DNA of 64,000 nt from JAEUIX01 sp964611125 (GTDB lineage Bacteria; Planctomycetota; Phycisphaerae; Phycisphaerales; UBA1924), in assembly GCA_964611125.1 (NCBI GenBank), contig CAZSZO010000009.1, positions 43,556 to 107,555 on the forward strand. Reading direction: 5' to 3'. The notes under the pieces were generated by a model that ran no database searches, had not been told where the DNA came from, and was given only the letters and a program-made list of their open reading frames with translations. Both the position numbers and the translations under genes were made by a program. Shown in pieces: positions 51,254-62,210 of this stretch. Every line of letters starts with the position of its first letter. The stretch's first letter is position 1.

Positions 51254-52495
51254 TCAGTCGCGCACGGCGTGCTGGAGGGCGATCAGGCCGAACGCGGTGA
51301 TCATGACGGGGTTGTCTTCCATCCAGCGCTTGTTGACGGACTTGAAGGAGCCGTCGTCGTTCTGCAGCTCGGCGAGGCGGTCGATGAGGTCGTTGCGCCA
51401 GTCGCGGGCGACTTTGGCGCCGGCGGGGCCGGTGGTCTCGATGGTCGCCTTGCCGGTGGCGTCGAGGCAGCGGGAGAAGGCGAGGAGGTAGTAGTAATAC
51501 CCCTCCTGGCCGATGCCGGGGTTCTCGGCGAGGGTGTAGTTGGCCGTGATCCACGACCACGCGGCGGTGACGCGGGGATCATCCTTGGCGAGGCCGGCAT
51601 AGACGTATGACTTGAACCCGGAGTAGGTGACCGAGCCGTAGGCGCGGAGGCGGGAGACCTTCGAGCCATCGTCGAGGGTTTCCTCGATCATGCCGGCCTT
51701 GGACTCGCCCTGGCCGATGGTTTCGCCGGTCTCGGCGACAGAGTAGATGAAGCCGCCCTGCAGTGTGCCGCGGGCGTAGGGCTGGTCGTTGATGATCTTT
51801 CCGTCGGGGCCCTTGTCAAGCATCTGGCAGCGCTGCAGGAAGACGAGGGCGCGCTTGACGCCGAGGTCGTCGGCGGGCACGCCGGTTTCCTGGAAGGCCT
51901 GGAGCATGAACTGGAGGTTGGAGATGTCGGGGCGGCCGCCGCCGCCGTAGCCGACGCCGCCGTAGAAGGGGTGCTCGGGGCCGACGACGGAGGTGGGGCC
52001 GTCTTTGCCGCCGAGGCCGCCGACGCCCATGGGGGTGGGGGAGCCCCACTGGGTGTTGCGGAGGAACTCCTGGCCGGCCTTGATGACCTTTTTGGCGTCA
52101 GGGGTGTCGACGCGGGCGAGGGCCGAGAGGCAGATGGCGGTGTTGTAGGAGGGGAGGAGGGTGTCGTAGATGCCACCGTCGGGCTTGGCGTAGGAGAGGA
52201 TGAACTTGACGCCCTTGTCGACGGCGGGGTCGGCGGTGGTCACGCCGGGCTGCATGAGGAGGCCGTTGAGGACCAGGCCGGTGAAGGCGGGGAAGACGGG
52301 CTGGGCTTGAGCGGCGCCGGGGGTGGAGCTGGAGGGGACGCCCCAGCCGCCGGACTTGGCGTCCTGCTTGGAGCGGAGGTAGTCGACGGCCTTGACGATG
52401 AGCTTCTCACCCTTGGCCTTGTGGGCTTCGTCGATGGCGAGGGCGGACCCGGCGAGGGAGACGATGACGAGGGCGGCGGCGAGCAGGCTCTTCAT
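51254..52495 (-). CDS. Secreted terpene-cyclase-fold (prenyltransferase/squalene oxidase repeat) protein
   Basis: The protein has 413 residues; caggag is 9 bases before ATG 52495. The signal peptide ends ALA (about 20). Repeated alpha-alpha barrel units contain the QW-like pattern: AVDYLRSKQDAKSGGWGV, GVKFILSYAKPDGGIYD, NDLIDRLAELQNDDGSF. No DxDD or catalytic Asp cluster of true squalene cyclases is seen, and the protein is exported. Such repeats are frequent in planctomycete secreted proteins and probably bind ligands. It lies 24 bp upstream of the DUF2959 gene, likely one operon. Confidence 0.85.
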   Translation of the reverse strand: MKSLLAAALVIVSLAGSALAIDEAHKAKGEKLIVKAVDYLRSKQDAKSGGWGVPSSSTPGAAQAQPVFPAFTGLVLNGLLMQPGVTTADPAVDKGVKFILSYAKPDGGIYDTLLPSYNTAICLSALARVDTPDAKKVIKAGQEFLRNTQWGSPTPMGVGGLGGKDGPTSVVGPEHPFYGGVGYGGGGRPDISNLQFMLQAFQETGVPADDLGVKRALVFLQRCQMLDKGPDGKIINDQPYARGTLQGGFIYSVAETGETIGQGESKAGMIEETLDDGSKVSRLRAYGSVTYSGFKSYVYAGLAKDDPRVTAAWSWITANYTLAENPGIGQEGYYYYLLAFSRCLDATGKATIETTGPAGAKVARDWRNDLIDRLAELQNDDGSFKSVNKRWMEDNPVMITAFGLIALQHAVRD

Positions 52496-52586
52496 GGCGG
52501 CGGCTCCTGAGCGGGCTGGGTGATGGTCAGCGAGTGTATGTTCGGGCGCTGGGGCGTGGGGGCACGCATGGGGGCGCTGGGGGTGG

Positions 52587-54506
<1,920 letters not shown>

Positions 54507-54736
54507 GAGGCGCCACTACTCCTGCCCGCGAGCGTCCCGCGCGACCGCACCGATCCCGGAGCGCCAGCGACGGAAAATGGCCGTCAGTTCGACTGGGGGT
54601 ACGGGCGGCGTTCGCGTAGGGCGCCGTGCGGGGAATGGTAGTCGTGAAGTCAGCGACATCCCTTGGCTGAACCCTCTCCGGCGCGTCAGCGAAATCGGCC
54701 GCGAAATCGGCCAAGGGCCCTGCCGAAGAACCTGGC

Positions 54737-54961
54737 ATGACCGCCTTCGCCTCAGGTTACTCACCCGCCCGCCCGCTGCATCGCTCGCGCCGACACCGGT
54801 TGCTGGGCGGCGTGTGCGGGGGGATCGCCGGGTGGCTGGGGTGGAGCCCCACGCTGGTGCGGATCCTGTACGTCGTGGCGAGCGTCTGCTCCGCGGCGTT
54901 TCCGGGGGCGCTGGTGTACCTGATCCTGTGGATCATCATGCCCCGGGCGCAGGATTGGTGA
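54737..54961 (+). CDS. PspC domain protein
   Basis: The protein has 74 residues, a stand-alone PspC domain: RLLGGVCGGIAGWLGWSPTLVRILYVV and a long hydrophobic helix AALVYLILWIIMP. These small inner-membrane proteins sense envelope stress or act as toxin-like partners. It stands alone between lepA (divergent) and the M60 gene (convergent). Confidence 0.9.
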   Translation: MTAFASGYSPARPLHRSRRHRLLGGVCGGIAGWLGWSPTLVRILYVVASVCSAAFPGALVYLILWIIMPRAQDW

Positions 54962-54988
54962 GCAAGCGGGGCGCGCGCACGTGAGGCC

Positions 54989-57313
54989 TCAGCGGCCGAG
55001 ACCCTCGGGCATCCAGACGGGCAGATCGGCGATCGACCGGCGGGCCTCCTCGCTTGTGGGGACGCCCCACGCCTGAAAGAACGGGCCAAGGTTGCGACCC
55101 GCGGCGCGGCTGAACCGGACCATCCACTGGTCGCGCTCCTGGTCGTCGCCGCGGGGGCGCTCAGCGGGCTTGAGGGCGCGGTACTCGCTGAAAACGCGCT
55201 TGTAGGTATCCCAGCCGAACGCGTCGCGGAGCTGAATGTACATGCGGAGCGCCAGGAAGGGGTTGTTCTTCCAGTCCTTGAAGGGCGCGCCCTTGGCCAG
55301 ATGCGGGCCGACATACTTCTCAGGGTCCTTCAGGGCGTCGTGGGCCCGCTCGTCGGGGACGCCGCAGACAGTCTCCATGATGTAGAGGGAAAACAGGTTG
55401 CAGGTGACCTCACCGGTCCCATCGAAGGTCCAGTCGCGGACCTGGTGGTTGTGGCCCAGCTCGTGGAAGAGCCCCCACGTCCCGGCGGCGAGTCGCTCGG
55501 CCTGAACCATGCTGTCGGCCGCGTCGAGATGAGTCATGATCGGGTAGCCGCTGTGCATGTACCCGGCGGAGATCTGAAGGTCGGCGACGTAGCGTTCGGG
55601 CCGGGGGCGATCGCGGGGGATGGTCGCGAGATCCGCGGCGGCGTCGAGGACCCGGTCCCACAATTTGAGGACGACCGCGGGGTCGTCGATCGACCGGACG
55701 GCCGCGCTGGGGACGGTGACGATGACCTTGCGGGTGGCGAACTCGGCCCAGGGGCCGGGGAGGGTGCGGATGCGCTCGCGCCAGGCGGCGGCGTCGGTCT
55801 CGCCCAACACGAAGAGGGGCGCCTCAACGCACCCCTCGACGGTGACGCTGACGACCCCGAGTTCGCAGCGGTCGGGCGCCTCGATGTAGAACAGCCCGCC
55901 GAAGGGGCTGGCGAGGCGGGTGACCTCGGCGGCGAGCGGGGCGGTGGTGCAGACCGCCGGGGCCCGCTCCCAGCGCTCCAGGCCCCAGAGTTCATCGCTG
56001 TGGGCCCCGATGCGGGCCGCGAGCTTTGGCGTGCGCGGGGTGGCTTTGACGAGCGGCGAGCGGATGGTGATGACCTCGCCGGCGGGGGCGTAAAGGCCGA
56101 GGCTGTGCCGCCCGGGGATGGCGGTGTCGATCTTGATGGTCCGGGTCACGCGCTGGGCGGACGGGAGAACGGGGCCGGGGAAACTCTCTGACGCGGGGAT
56201 GGCTCGGACCTGTTCGGGGGATCGCTGGTCGAGGTCCCAGAGCTGGGAGGCCAGCAGAAATCGCGCCTGGGGGTCGCGCTTGGCCGAGAGCGGGCGCGCC
56301 TTGCTGACGGAGAGGGCGCCCGCCGCGCCCTCGGTGGCGGCGGCCAGGCGGCCCCGCCAGCGCTGCTCATCGGGCGGGAGCGCCCGCACGGCGCGCATCG
56401 CGGTGGAGCTGGCCTGGCGCATGGCCAGGTCATCGTCCGCGACGAGGGGGCGCGGGGCGGCGGGGGGGGTGGGGAGGGCGGGGGCGAGCATCCGCTCGAG
56501 CGCATCGACGCCGCGGAGCATGGGGCCGGGCGGTCCCTTGACGTCGAATCCGGCGGGGCTGGTGCGGTCGAGGGTCTCATCGGTCCAAGCGAGGCCTGCG
56601 CGGGCAAGGAACTGATTCAAGCGGTTCTCGCGCATCGGGCGGTCGCCGGAGAGCTGCTTCCAGCCCCAGCCGGTCTGGGCCGCGATGAGGCCGCCGCCAC
56701 GATCAAGGAACTCGGCGAGGGCCTTGAGTTCGCCATCGCTGGGGCTGGAGGTGTTGACCCAGATGACGCTCACCGCAGGCGGGGCCTGGTCCCAACCTTT
56801 GGCCAGGGGCAGCGCGGCGAAGCCCTGCTGGTCGAGCCAGCCGGCGACGTCCCCGCCGAGGACCCCGACGCGGGTTTTGGCGGCATCGGGCGCGGCGGCC
56901 TCGGCGGGCGCCGGTGCGCGGCCCGCCCAGCGCAGGGCGTTGAGCGCCAGCCGGCCGGTGTCAGCGGTCCGCAGCGTGGCGGCGTCGCCGTAGCCGGAAT
57001 GACCGAAGGCGACGATGCGCCCGGGGCCGATCTCGGCGGCGACGACGACCGGGGCGAGCAGGTCGCGATCCTCCTTTCCGCAGACGACCGGCCAGGCGTG
57101 ATCGGAGAAGGTGGTCAGCGAGCCGGGGACGCCAGGCGCCGCGATCTCGGCGACGCCATCAAGGATCGCGGCGGCGGGGCTCTCGCCGCCGCCGGCGGCG
57201 GCGGTGGCGGGCGGGGCCGCGGGCGCGAGCGTGGCCCAGGCGACAACCGCCGCGAGGGCGGGGAGCCGGCGCGTTTGACGGGTCAGGCGGGGGAGAGGGT
57301 GGTGGCGGGTCAT
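54989..57313 (-). CDS. Secreted M60-family metallopeptidase
   Basis: The protein has 774 residues; the start ATG 57313 overlaps the methyltransferase stop by ATGA. A signal peptide lies at about 15-40. Residues 50-230 hold a class-I-amidotransferase-like fold (RIVAFGHSGYGDAATL; VGVLGGDVAGWLDQQGF; LAEFLDRGGGLIAAQTGWGW) as in TCAF-type M60 proteins. The C-terminal peptidase domain has GLFHELGHNHQ (about 613-623), the zinc-binding HExxH, and a downstream Glu in GEVTCNLFSLY. M60 enzymes cut glycoproteins such as mucins. It is last in an overlapping four-gene run. Confidence 0.9.
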   Translation of the reverse strand: MTRHHPLPRLTRQTRRLPALAAVVAWATLAPAAPPATAAAGGGESPAAAILDGVAEIAAPGVPGSLTTFSDHAWPVVCGKEDRDLLAPVVVAAEIGPGRIVAFGHSGYGDAATLRTADTGRLALNALRWAGRAPAPAEAAAPDAAKTRVGVLGGDVAGWLDQQGFAALPLAKGWDQAPPAVSVIWVNTSSPSDGELKALAEFLDRGGGLIAAQTGWGWKQLSGDRPMRENRLNQFLARAGLAWTDETLDRTSPAGFDVKGPPGPMLRGVDALERMLAPALPTPPAAPRPLVADDDLAMRQASSTAMRAVRALPPDEQRWRGRLAAATEGAAGALSVSKARPLSAKRDPQARFLLASQLWDLDQRSPEQVRAIPASESFPGPVLPSAQRVTRTIKIDTAIPGRHSLGLYAPAGEVITIRSPLVKATPRTPKLAARIGAHSDELWGLERWERAPAVCTTAPLAAEVTRLASPFGGLFYIEAPDRCELGVVSVTVEGCVEAPLFVLGETDAAAWRERIRTLPGPWAEFATRKVIVTVPSAAVRSIDDPAVVLKLWDRVLDAAADLATIPRDRPRPERYVADLQISAGYMHSGYPIMTHLDAADSMVQAERLAAGTWGLFHELGHNHQVRDWTFDGTGEVTCNLFSLYIMETVCGVPDERAHDALKDPEKYVGPHLAKGAPFKDWKNNPFLALRMYIQLRDAFGWDTYKRVFSEYRALKPAERPRGDDQERDQWMVRFSRAAGRNLGPFFQAWGVPTSEEARRSIADLPVWMPEGLGR

Positions 57314-58188
57314 GAGGGTCCTTTCTCACCGATGATCTCGACCACCACGGGGCCGAGGACGAACGCGTGGGGGTCGGCGGCGGCCTGGGCCCAGGCGCGG
57401 GCGAACTCGTCTCCCTCGGCCTGGGTGAGGCGGCCGAGCGACACCATGCGGGGGACGGCGTTGCGATAGAAGGCGTCGCGCCAGGCCCACTGGGGGGAGC
57501 CCGGGCGGGCCAGGCGCTGATCGCAGTCGATGTGGGTGAGGGTGACGCCGTGCGCGGCCAGCAGGCGGGGCAGGCGGCCGGTGATGTCGGGGTCACCGCC
57601 GTCGGCGCGGATGGACTCGCCGACGACGCGGGTCACGCGATCAAAGATGGCTGACCTGGGGGCCAGCACCGGGGCGAACTCATAGTTGTAGAAGTCCTGA
57701 ATGACGATGCGGCCGCCGCGGCGCGCGGCGGCGTGATCTGGCAGCCTCAGCTTGTCGGCCAGGGCGGCGACGACCAGATCCGGCCGGCGCGGGTAGCTGA
57801 GGACATACCGGCAGTAGGCCAGATCGATCGCGCCGGGGGGGATGGCCGGGGTCCGGGCGAGTTGCTCGGCGTCGGCCTCGATGAACTCGATGGGGGCGGA
57901 GGCGGCCGCGCCCGCCCGAAGGGCGGTCTGGCGGGCCATGGCCAAATAGGTCGCGGAGCGGTCGACCGCGTAGACCCGCCCGGAGGGGGCGATCAGGGCC
58001 GCGAGCTCGGCGGTGGCGAAGCCCGGGCCGCACCCCAGGTCGAGGACGGTGGCCCCGGGGCCGAGGCCGGCGCGGGCCCAGAGGGCGCGGGTGCGGTCGC
58101 CGAAGAGGTCGTGCTGGAGTTGGAGGCGGGCGGCCTCCTCGGCGGAGACGCCCAGGACGTATTCGCCCGGGGTAGAGTGCCGGCTCAC
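57310..58188 (-). CDS. SAM-dependent methyltransferase
   Basis: The protein has 292 residues. It starts with GTG 58188, overlapping the argB stop (GTGA). The class I methyltransferase fold has VLDLGCGPGFATAELA (motif I), VYAVDRSATYLAMARQ (acidic loop), FIEADAEQL and LAYCRYVLSY. The C-terminal part is all-helical and may bind substrate. The acceptor is unknown. Its partners in the run (argB and an M60 peptidase) do not define a pathway. Confidence 0.85.
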   Translation of the reverse strand: MSRHSTPGEYVLGVSAEEAARLQLQHDLFGDRTRALWARAGLGPGATVLDLGCGPGFATAELAALIAPSGRVYAVDRSATYLAMARQTALRAGAAASAPIEFIEADAEQLARTPAIPPGAIDLAYCRYVLSYPRRPDLVVAALADKLRLPDHAAARRGGRIVIQDFYNYEFAPVLAPRSAIFDRVTRVVGESIRADGGDPDITGRLPRLLAAHGVTLTHIDCDQRLARPGSPQWAWRDAFYRNAVPRMVSLGRLTQAEGDEFARAWAQAAADPHAFVLGPVVVEIIGEKGPS

Positions 58189-59081
58189 GGGCAGACCCAG
58201 GTGCCGGCGATCTGGTCGGCGGGCCCGGCGAGAACCGACTGGAGCAGGGCGCCGCCCTGGCGGCCGTCGATGATGCAGACGCGCGGGACGCCCGCGGCGA
58301 GGGCCTCGAAGCAGGCCTGGAGCTTGGGGAGCATGCCGCCGCCGATGGCGCCGGCGGCCTTGAGCTCATCCATGCGGGCGCGGGTGAGAATTGGAAGGGT
58401 CGATGCGGGATCGTTCACATCGGCGCGAACGCCCGGCGTGTCGGAGACGAGGATGAACATGCGCGGGCTGAGCGCGGCGGCGACGGTGCCGGCGGCGAGA
58501 TCGGCGTTGACGTTGAGCTTGCCGGGGCCGTCAGGCGTGGGGGCGACATCGACGGCGACGGGGGCGATGACGGGAACGAGCCCGCCCTCGCAGACCCCGA
58601 GGATTTCGGGGACGTTGACCTGGGTGACGCGTCCGACGAAGCCGAGGTCTTCGGGGGGCGCGTCGCCGACGGGGTCAGCCGGGGTGCGGACGGCGCGGAG
58701 GACGCAGGACCCAGTGGAGATCAGCCCGCGGCAGCGGCAGCCTTCGTCCTGGAGATAGCCCTGGATCTCGCGGTTGACGACCTGGTTGAGGACGCGTTCG
58801 ACGATCGCGAGGGTGGCGTGGTCGGTGTAGCGCTGGCCCTGGACGAATCGGGCCTGGAGGCCCGCCTTGTTCATGGCGGTGGTGATGGCCTTGCCGCCGC
58901 CGTGGATGACCACCGGGCGGGCCTCGAGGGAGGCAAGCGCGGCGACATCGCGCATGACCGCTCGGAGCTGATCGGGCTCATCCTGGATTGAACCGCCGAC
59001 CTTGATCACCAGCCCTGTGGACCGCAGCGCGCTGAGGCGGCGGTGGTGCTGGGAGAGCCAGGTGACGACGGCGGGGAGCAT
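58185..59081 (-). CDS. argB: Acetylglutamate kinase
   Basis: The protein has 298 residues from ATG 59081, sharing one base with the stop of the ROK gene (TGATG). Amino-acid kinase motifs: LVIKVGGSIQDEP, VVIHGGGKAITTAM, RFVQGQRYTDHATLAIVERVL, and KLNVNADLAAGTVAAAL, then SDTPGV and GGGMLPKLQAC near the end. It phosphorylates N-acetylglutamate in arginine synthesis. No other arg gene is present. Upstream, the open frame continues into the ROK gene and is ignored. Confidence 0.95.
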   Translation of the reverse strand: MLPAVVTWLSQHHRRLSALRSTGLVIKVGGSIQDEPDQLRAVMRDVAALASLEARPVVIHGGGKAITTAMNKAGLQARFVQGQRYTDHATLAIVERVLNQVVNREIQGYLQDEGCRCRGLISTGSCVLRAVRTPADPVGDAPPEDLGFVGRVTQVNVPEILGVCEGGLVPVIAPVAVDVAPTPDGPGKLNVNADLAAGTVAAALSPRMFILVSDTPGVRADVNDPASTLPILTRARMDELKAAGAIGGGMLPKLQACFEALAAGVPRVCIIDGRQGGALLQSVLAGPADQIAGTWVCP

Positions 59082-60052
59082 CACCGCTTCTTCCCGGGCT
59101 CGGCCCGCTCCCGGACGAGGGCCGCGGCGCCGAGGAGGCCGGCGTTGTCGCAGAGCTTGGTGGCGACGATGTCGACCTTCTTGCAAACATCGGGGAAGAC
59201 GTAGCGGCGGGTGGCCTCTCGGACGGGCTTGACGAGCATGTCGCCCATGGCCTCGGTAAGGCCGCCGCCCAGCACCACGCGCGGGAGGCTGAGGGTGGTG
59301 ACCATGTTGGCGATGGCCATGCCCAGCAGCTCGGCGGCGTTGTCGACGACATCGCGGGTGACGCGGTCGCCGCGGTCGTAGGCGATGGCGACGGTCTTGG
59401 CGCGGATCTCGGTGAGGTCGCCGTCGGCGAGCTCGGGGATGACGGACTTGCGGGTGCGGATGAGGCGGAGCAGGCGGTCGACAATGGCGGTGCGGGAGCA
59501 GCTCTCCTCAAGCTTGGCCGAGCCCGGGGAGGCGAAGGGCCAGAGGATGGTGTGGCCGACCTCGCCGGCGGTGTAGAACGCCCCGTAGTACATCTTGCCG
59601 TTGAGGATCAGCCCGCCGCCGACGCCTGTGCCCAGCCACACGCCGGCGAGGTCGTCGACGCCCTTGCCGGCGCCGAACTTCCACTCGCCGTAGACCGCTG
59701 CGTTGACGTCGTTATCAACCACGACGGGGACGCCGAATCGCTTGCGGAGGAGCTCGGCGAGGGGCACATCGCGCCAGCGGAGGTTGGGGGCCTGGAGGAC
59801 GATGCCCTCGTGGGGCTCGATGGCGCCGGGGGCGCCGATGCCGATGCCGCCCAGGTCCTTGGGGGTGAGGTGGGCCTCGGCGCAGGCTTCGGTGATGCCC
59901 TCGGCGATACGGTCGAGGACCTTCTGGAGGCCCTCGGTCGCGCGGGTTTTCTTCTTGGAGCGCCCGAGGATCTTGTTCTTTGCGTCGACGGCGCCGATCT
60001 GCATGTTGGTGCCGCCGAGATCGATGCCGATGACAGGCTTGAGGGTCGCCAT
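59081..60052 (-). CDS. ROK-family sugar kinase (glucokinase-like) lacking the zinc motif
   Basis: The protein has 323 residues. ROK signatures: IGIDLGGTNMQIGAVD (phosphate 1), GIGIGAPGAIEPHEG, VVVDNDVNAAVYGEW with the catalytic Asp, WLGTGVGGGLILNGKMYYG (phosphate 2), and AGEVGH. The usual CxCGxxGCxE zinc motif after AGEVGH is replaced by PFASPGSAKLEESCS, with only one Cys left. It phosphorylates glucose or a related hexose. ggacc lies near the start. It is followed by argB, sharing a base. Confidence 0.9.
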   Translation of the reverse strand: MATLKPVIGIDLGGTNMQIGAVDAKNKILGRSKKKTRATEGLQKVLDRIAEGITEACAEAHLTPKDLGGIGIGAPGAIEPHEGIVLQAPNLRWRDVPLAELLRKRFGVPVVVDNDVNAAVYGEWKFGAGKGVDDLAGVWLGTGVGGGLILNGKMYYGAFYTAGEVGHTILWPFASPGSAKLEESCSRTAIVDRLLRLIRTRKSVIPELADGDLTEIRAKTVAIAYDRGDRVTRDVVDNAAELLGMAIANMVTTLSLPRVVLGGGLTEAMGDMLVKPVREATRRYVFPDVCKKVDIVATKLCDNAGLLGAAALVRERAEPGKKR

Positions 60053-60179
60053 GGATGGGTCCTTTCGGGGAAAGCTCGCAGTCTACGGCAATCGTGCCGC
60101 GCCCGCAAACCACGCTGAGGCGGGTTGAATCGGCTGCGGATCAGGCTCGCGGCCGCCCCCCGACGGGGCGCCCGAACGC

Positions 60180-61163
60180 TCAGACCAGCCGGGCGCCGAC
60201 GGCGACGCACCCGCCATCGAGATCGCCCAGGCGGGCGGCGTCAGCATCGGCCGAATCGCCCTGAGCGAGGGCGAAGAGGGTGCTTCCGCTCCCCGTGACG
60301 TGCACGGGCCGGGCGAGTCGACGGGCCGCCTCGCGCCGGAGCGGGGCGAGGGCAGGGGCGACGGCCTCGGCAGGAGCCGCGAGATCGTTGAAGAGCCCGC
60401 AAGAGTCGATGCGGCCGCTGGCGATGGCGGAATGAACGAGATCGGTCACGCGGGCGACATCGAGGGGGCGCGGGCCGGCGTCATAGGCCCGGTAGACCGG
60501 CCCGGTGGGGCAACCGAAGGGTGGGAAGATCAGGACGATGCCGGGTGCTTCCGATGCCCCCCCCACTTCGCTTGGGCCGGGGCTTCGGCCGGGGCCAATC
60601 GGCGCGACGCGCTCGATCTCATCGCCCAGGCCGGTCACGATGGCGGGGCGGGGGGGAGCGAGGAGGGCGTCGGCGGGGGCGCCAGGCGGGGCGTTAATGA
60701 AGAAGGCGACATCGCTGCCCAGGCGGGTGGAGAGGCGGGCCAGACGCTCGCGGCCCAGGCCCAGGTTGAACGCAGCGTCGAGGGCCTGCAGCATGGCCGC
60801 GGCGTCGGAGGAGCCGCCGCCCAAGCCGCCGCCGACGGGGATGCGTTTGCGGAGCTTCAGTGCAGCGGGCAGTTCACGCCGGGTCTCCTGCTCCAGCAGG
60901 CGGTGGGCGCGCACGGCGAGGTCCCTTTCGAGGGGCCAATCGATGGGCGTGGGGCGGGGGGCGTCGGCGGCCCACGCGATCTCGTGCCGGCTGGGCTCAC
61001 CTGGCGTAAGCAGGTGGAGTTCGAGATCGTCCCAGAGACTCAGGGCGTGAAACCACGACGCGATCGGGTGGTAGCCTGCGGCGGGCCCGGCCTCTTTGGG
61101 GAGGGGCGGCCCGACGGAGAGCACCAGATTGACCTTCGCATATGCCCGCGCGGCAAGCCTCAT
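60180..61163 (-). CDS. ispE: 4-diphosphocytidyl-2-C-methyl-D-erythritol kinase
   Basis: The protein has 327 residues from ATG 61163; the longer open frame is shadow. GHMP-kinase motifs: AYAKVNLVLSVGP (substrate Lys), PVGGGLGGGSSDAAAML (ATP loop), and VTGSGSTLFAL near the C terminus. Family length is about 290; the surplus is a Gly/Pro-rich insert near 240-255. It performs the ATP-dependent fourth step of the MEP isoprenoid route, which also feeds squalene and the carotenoids of the other cluster. Confidence 0.93.
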   Translation of the reverse strand: MRLAARAYAKVNLVLSVGPPLPKEAGPAAGYHPIASWFHALSLWDDLELHLLTPGEPSRHEIAWAADAPRPTPIDWPLERDLAVRAHRLLEQETRRELPAALKLRKRIPVGGGLGGGSSDAAAMLQALDAAFNLGLGRERLARLSTRLGSDVAFFINAPPGAPADALLAPPRPAIVTGLGDEIERVAPIGPGRSPGPSEVGGASEAPGIVLIFPPFGCPTGPVYRAYDAGPRPLDVARVTDLVHSAIASGRIDSCGLFNDLAAPAEAVAPALAPLRREAARRLARPVHVTGSGSTLFALAQGDSADADAARLGDLDGGCVAVGARLV

Positions 61164-61206
61164 CGGCGATGCTACGGGCGGGCGCCGCTGCGGGCGCGGC
61201 GCCTTG

Positions 61207-62001
61207 TCAGCGGGGGCGGAGGTGCTCGATGATGATCGCGGCGGCCACCAGCGCGGCGGTCTCGATCCGCATCGCGTGGAGACCGAAGTTGACAATCGGC
61301 GCCGATCGCTCGCGGGCGAGGGCGAGTTCATCAGGTGTCCAGCCGCCCTCGGGGCCGATCAGGATGACTACCGGGCTAGGGGCATGAGGGGCGTGGGGGC
61401 CGTGGGGGGGCGGGAAGGCGGGCGGCAGGGCGAGTCGGGGGCTGACGCCGGAGGCGTCGGCAAGGAGCACCGTGGCCTGTTTGGAGGCGCGTTCCGCCAG
61501 GGCGGCCTCGAGCGAGACCGGGGGGCCCAGCTCGAGGAAATGGGCGCGGCCGCACTGTTTGCCTGCCGCGGCGGCGATGCGCGCCTGGCGGTCGAGCTTG
61601 GCGTCTTGCGGCTCGACCACGCCGCGGGCGGTGGCGAGGGGCCGCCAGGACCAGGCGCCGACCTGGCTGAGCTGGTCAATCATGCCGGCAAGGCGATCGC
61701 CCTTGGGCGTGGCGGAACAGAGGTGCACGGGGGGTCCTTGGCGCTCGACCCGGCCGCAGGCGCTGACGACGACAACCAGGGCGGCTGGGTGTTTTCCCCG
61801 GCGCGGGCGGGCGAGTTCGACACGAGCGCTGGCGACACCGCCTATCCCATCGAGCAGTTCGACGGGCTCCCCCGGGGCGAGGCGCTTGACCGCCACGGCG
61901 TGGTCGGCCTCGTCACCCTCGATCGTCATCCGGAGACCCAGCTCGGCGTCGGCCGCGGGGAGGGCTGGCGGGAGGGCGGATTGGCAATACACTCGGTGCA
62001 T
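61207..62001 (-). CDS. rsmE: 16S rRNA m3U1498 methyltransferase
   Basis: The protein has 264 residues from ATG 62001 (MHRVYC). The N-terminal PUA-like domain has DEADHAVAVKRLAPGEPVELLDG; the SPOUT knot has VILIGPEGGWTPDELALAR and FGLHAMRIETAALVAAAI, both diagnostic. It methylates U1498 of 16S rRNA. It is first in the strand run, 43 bp upstream of ispE. Confidence 0.93.
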   Translation of the reverse strand: MHRVYCQSALPPALPAADAELGLRMTIEGDEADHAVAVKRLAPGEPVELLDGIGGVASARVELARPRRGKHPAALVVVVSACGRVERQGPPVHLCSATPKGDRLAGMIDQLSQVGAWSWRPLATARGVVEPQDAKLDRQARIAAAAGKQCGRAHFLELGPPVSLEAALAERASKQATVLLADASGVSPRLALPPAFPPPHGPHAPHAPSPVVILIGPEGGWTPDELALARERSAPIVNFGLHAMRIETAALVAAAIIIEHLRPR

Positions 62002-62210
62002 GTTCTCGGATCTGGATTTGGACGGTTGGCCGGCGGGAATGGGAGTGGCCAAAGGGTATCGGCCCTCGGCGGCTTCCCTAGCCGGAGCGCCGGACGCGAG
62101 CGATGGAGTGGGTCCGACCTGGCGTCGATGAACCGCGGACGCAGTGCTGGCGAGCCGAGGCCGCGGTCCGTTCGCGAGCCGGCTTGCTGATTTTCGGTTG
62201 ATTCCCTCCT

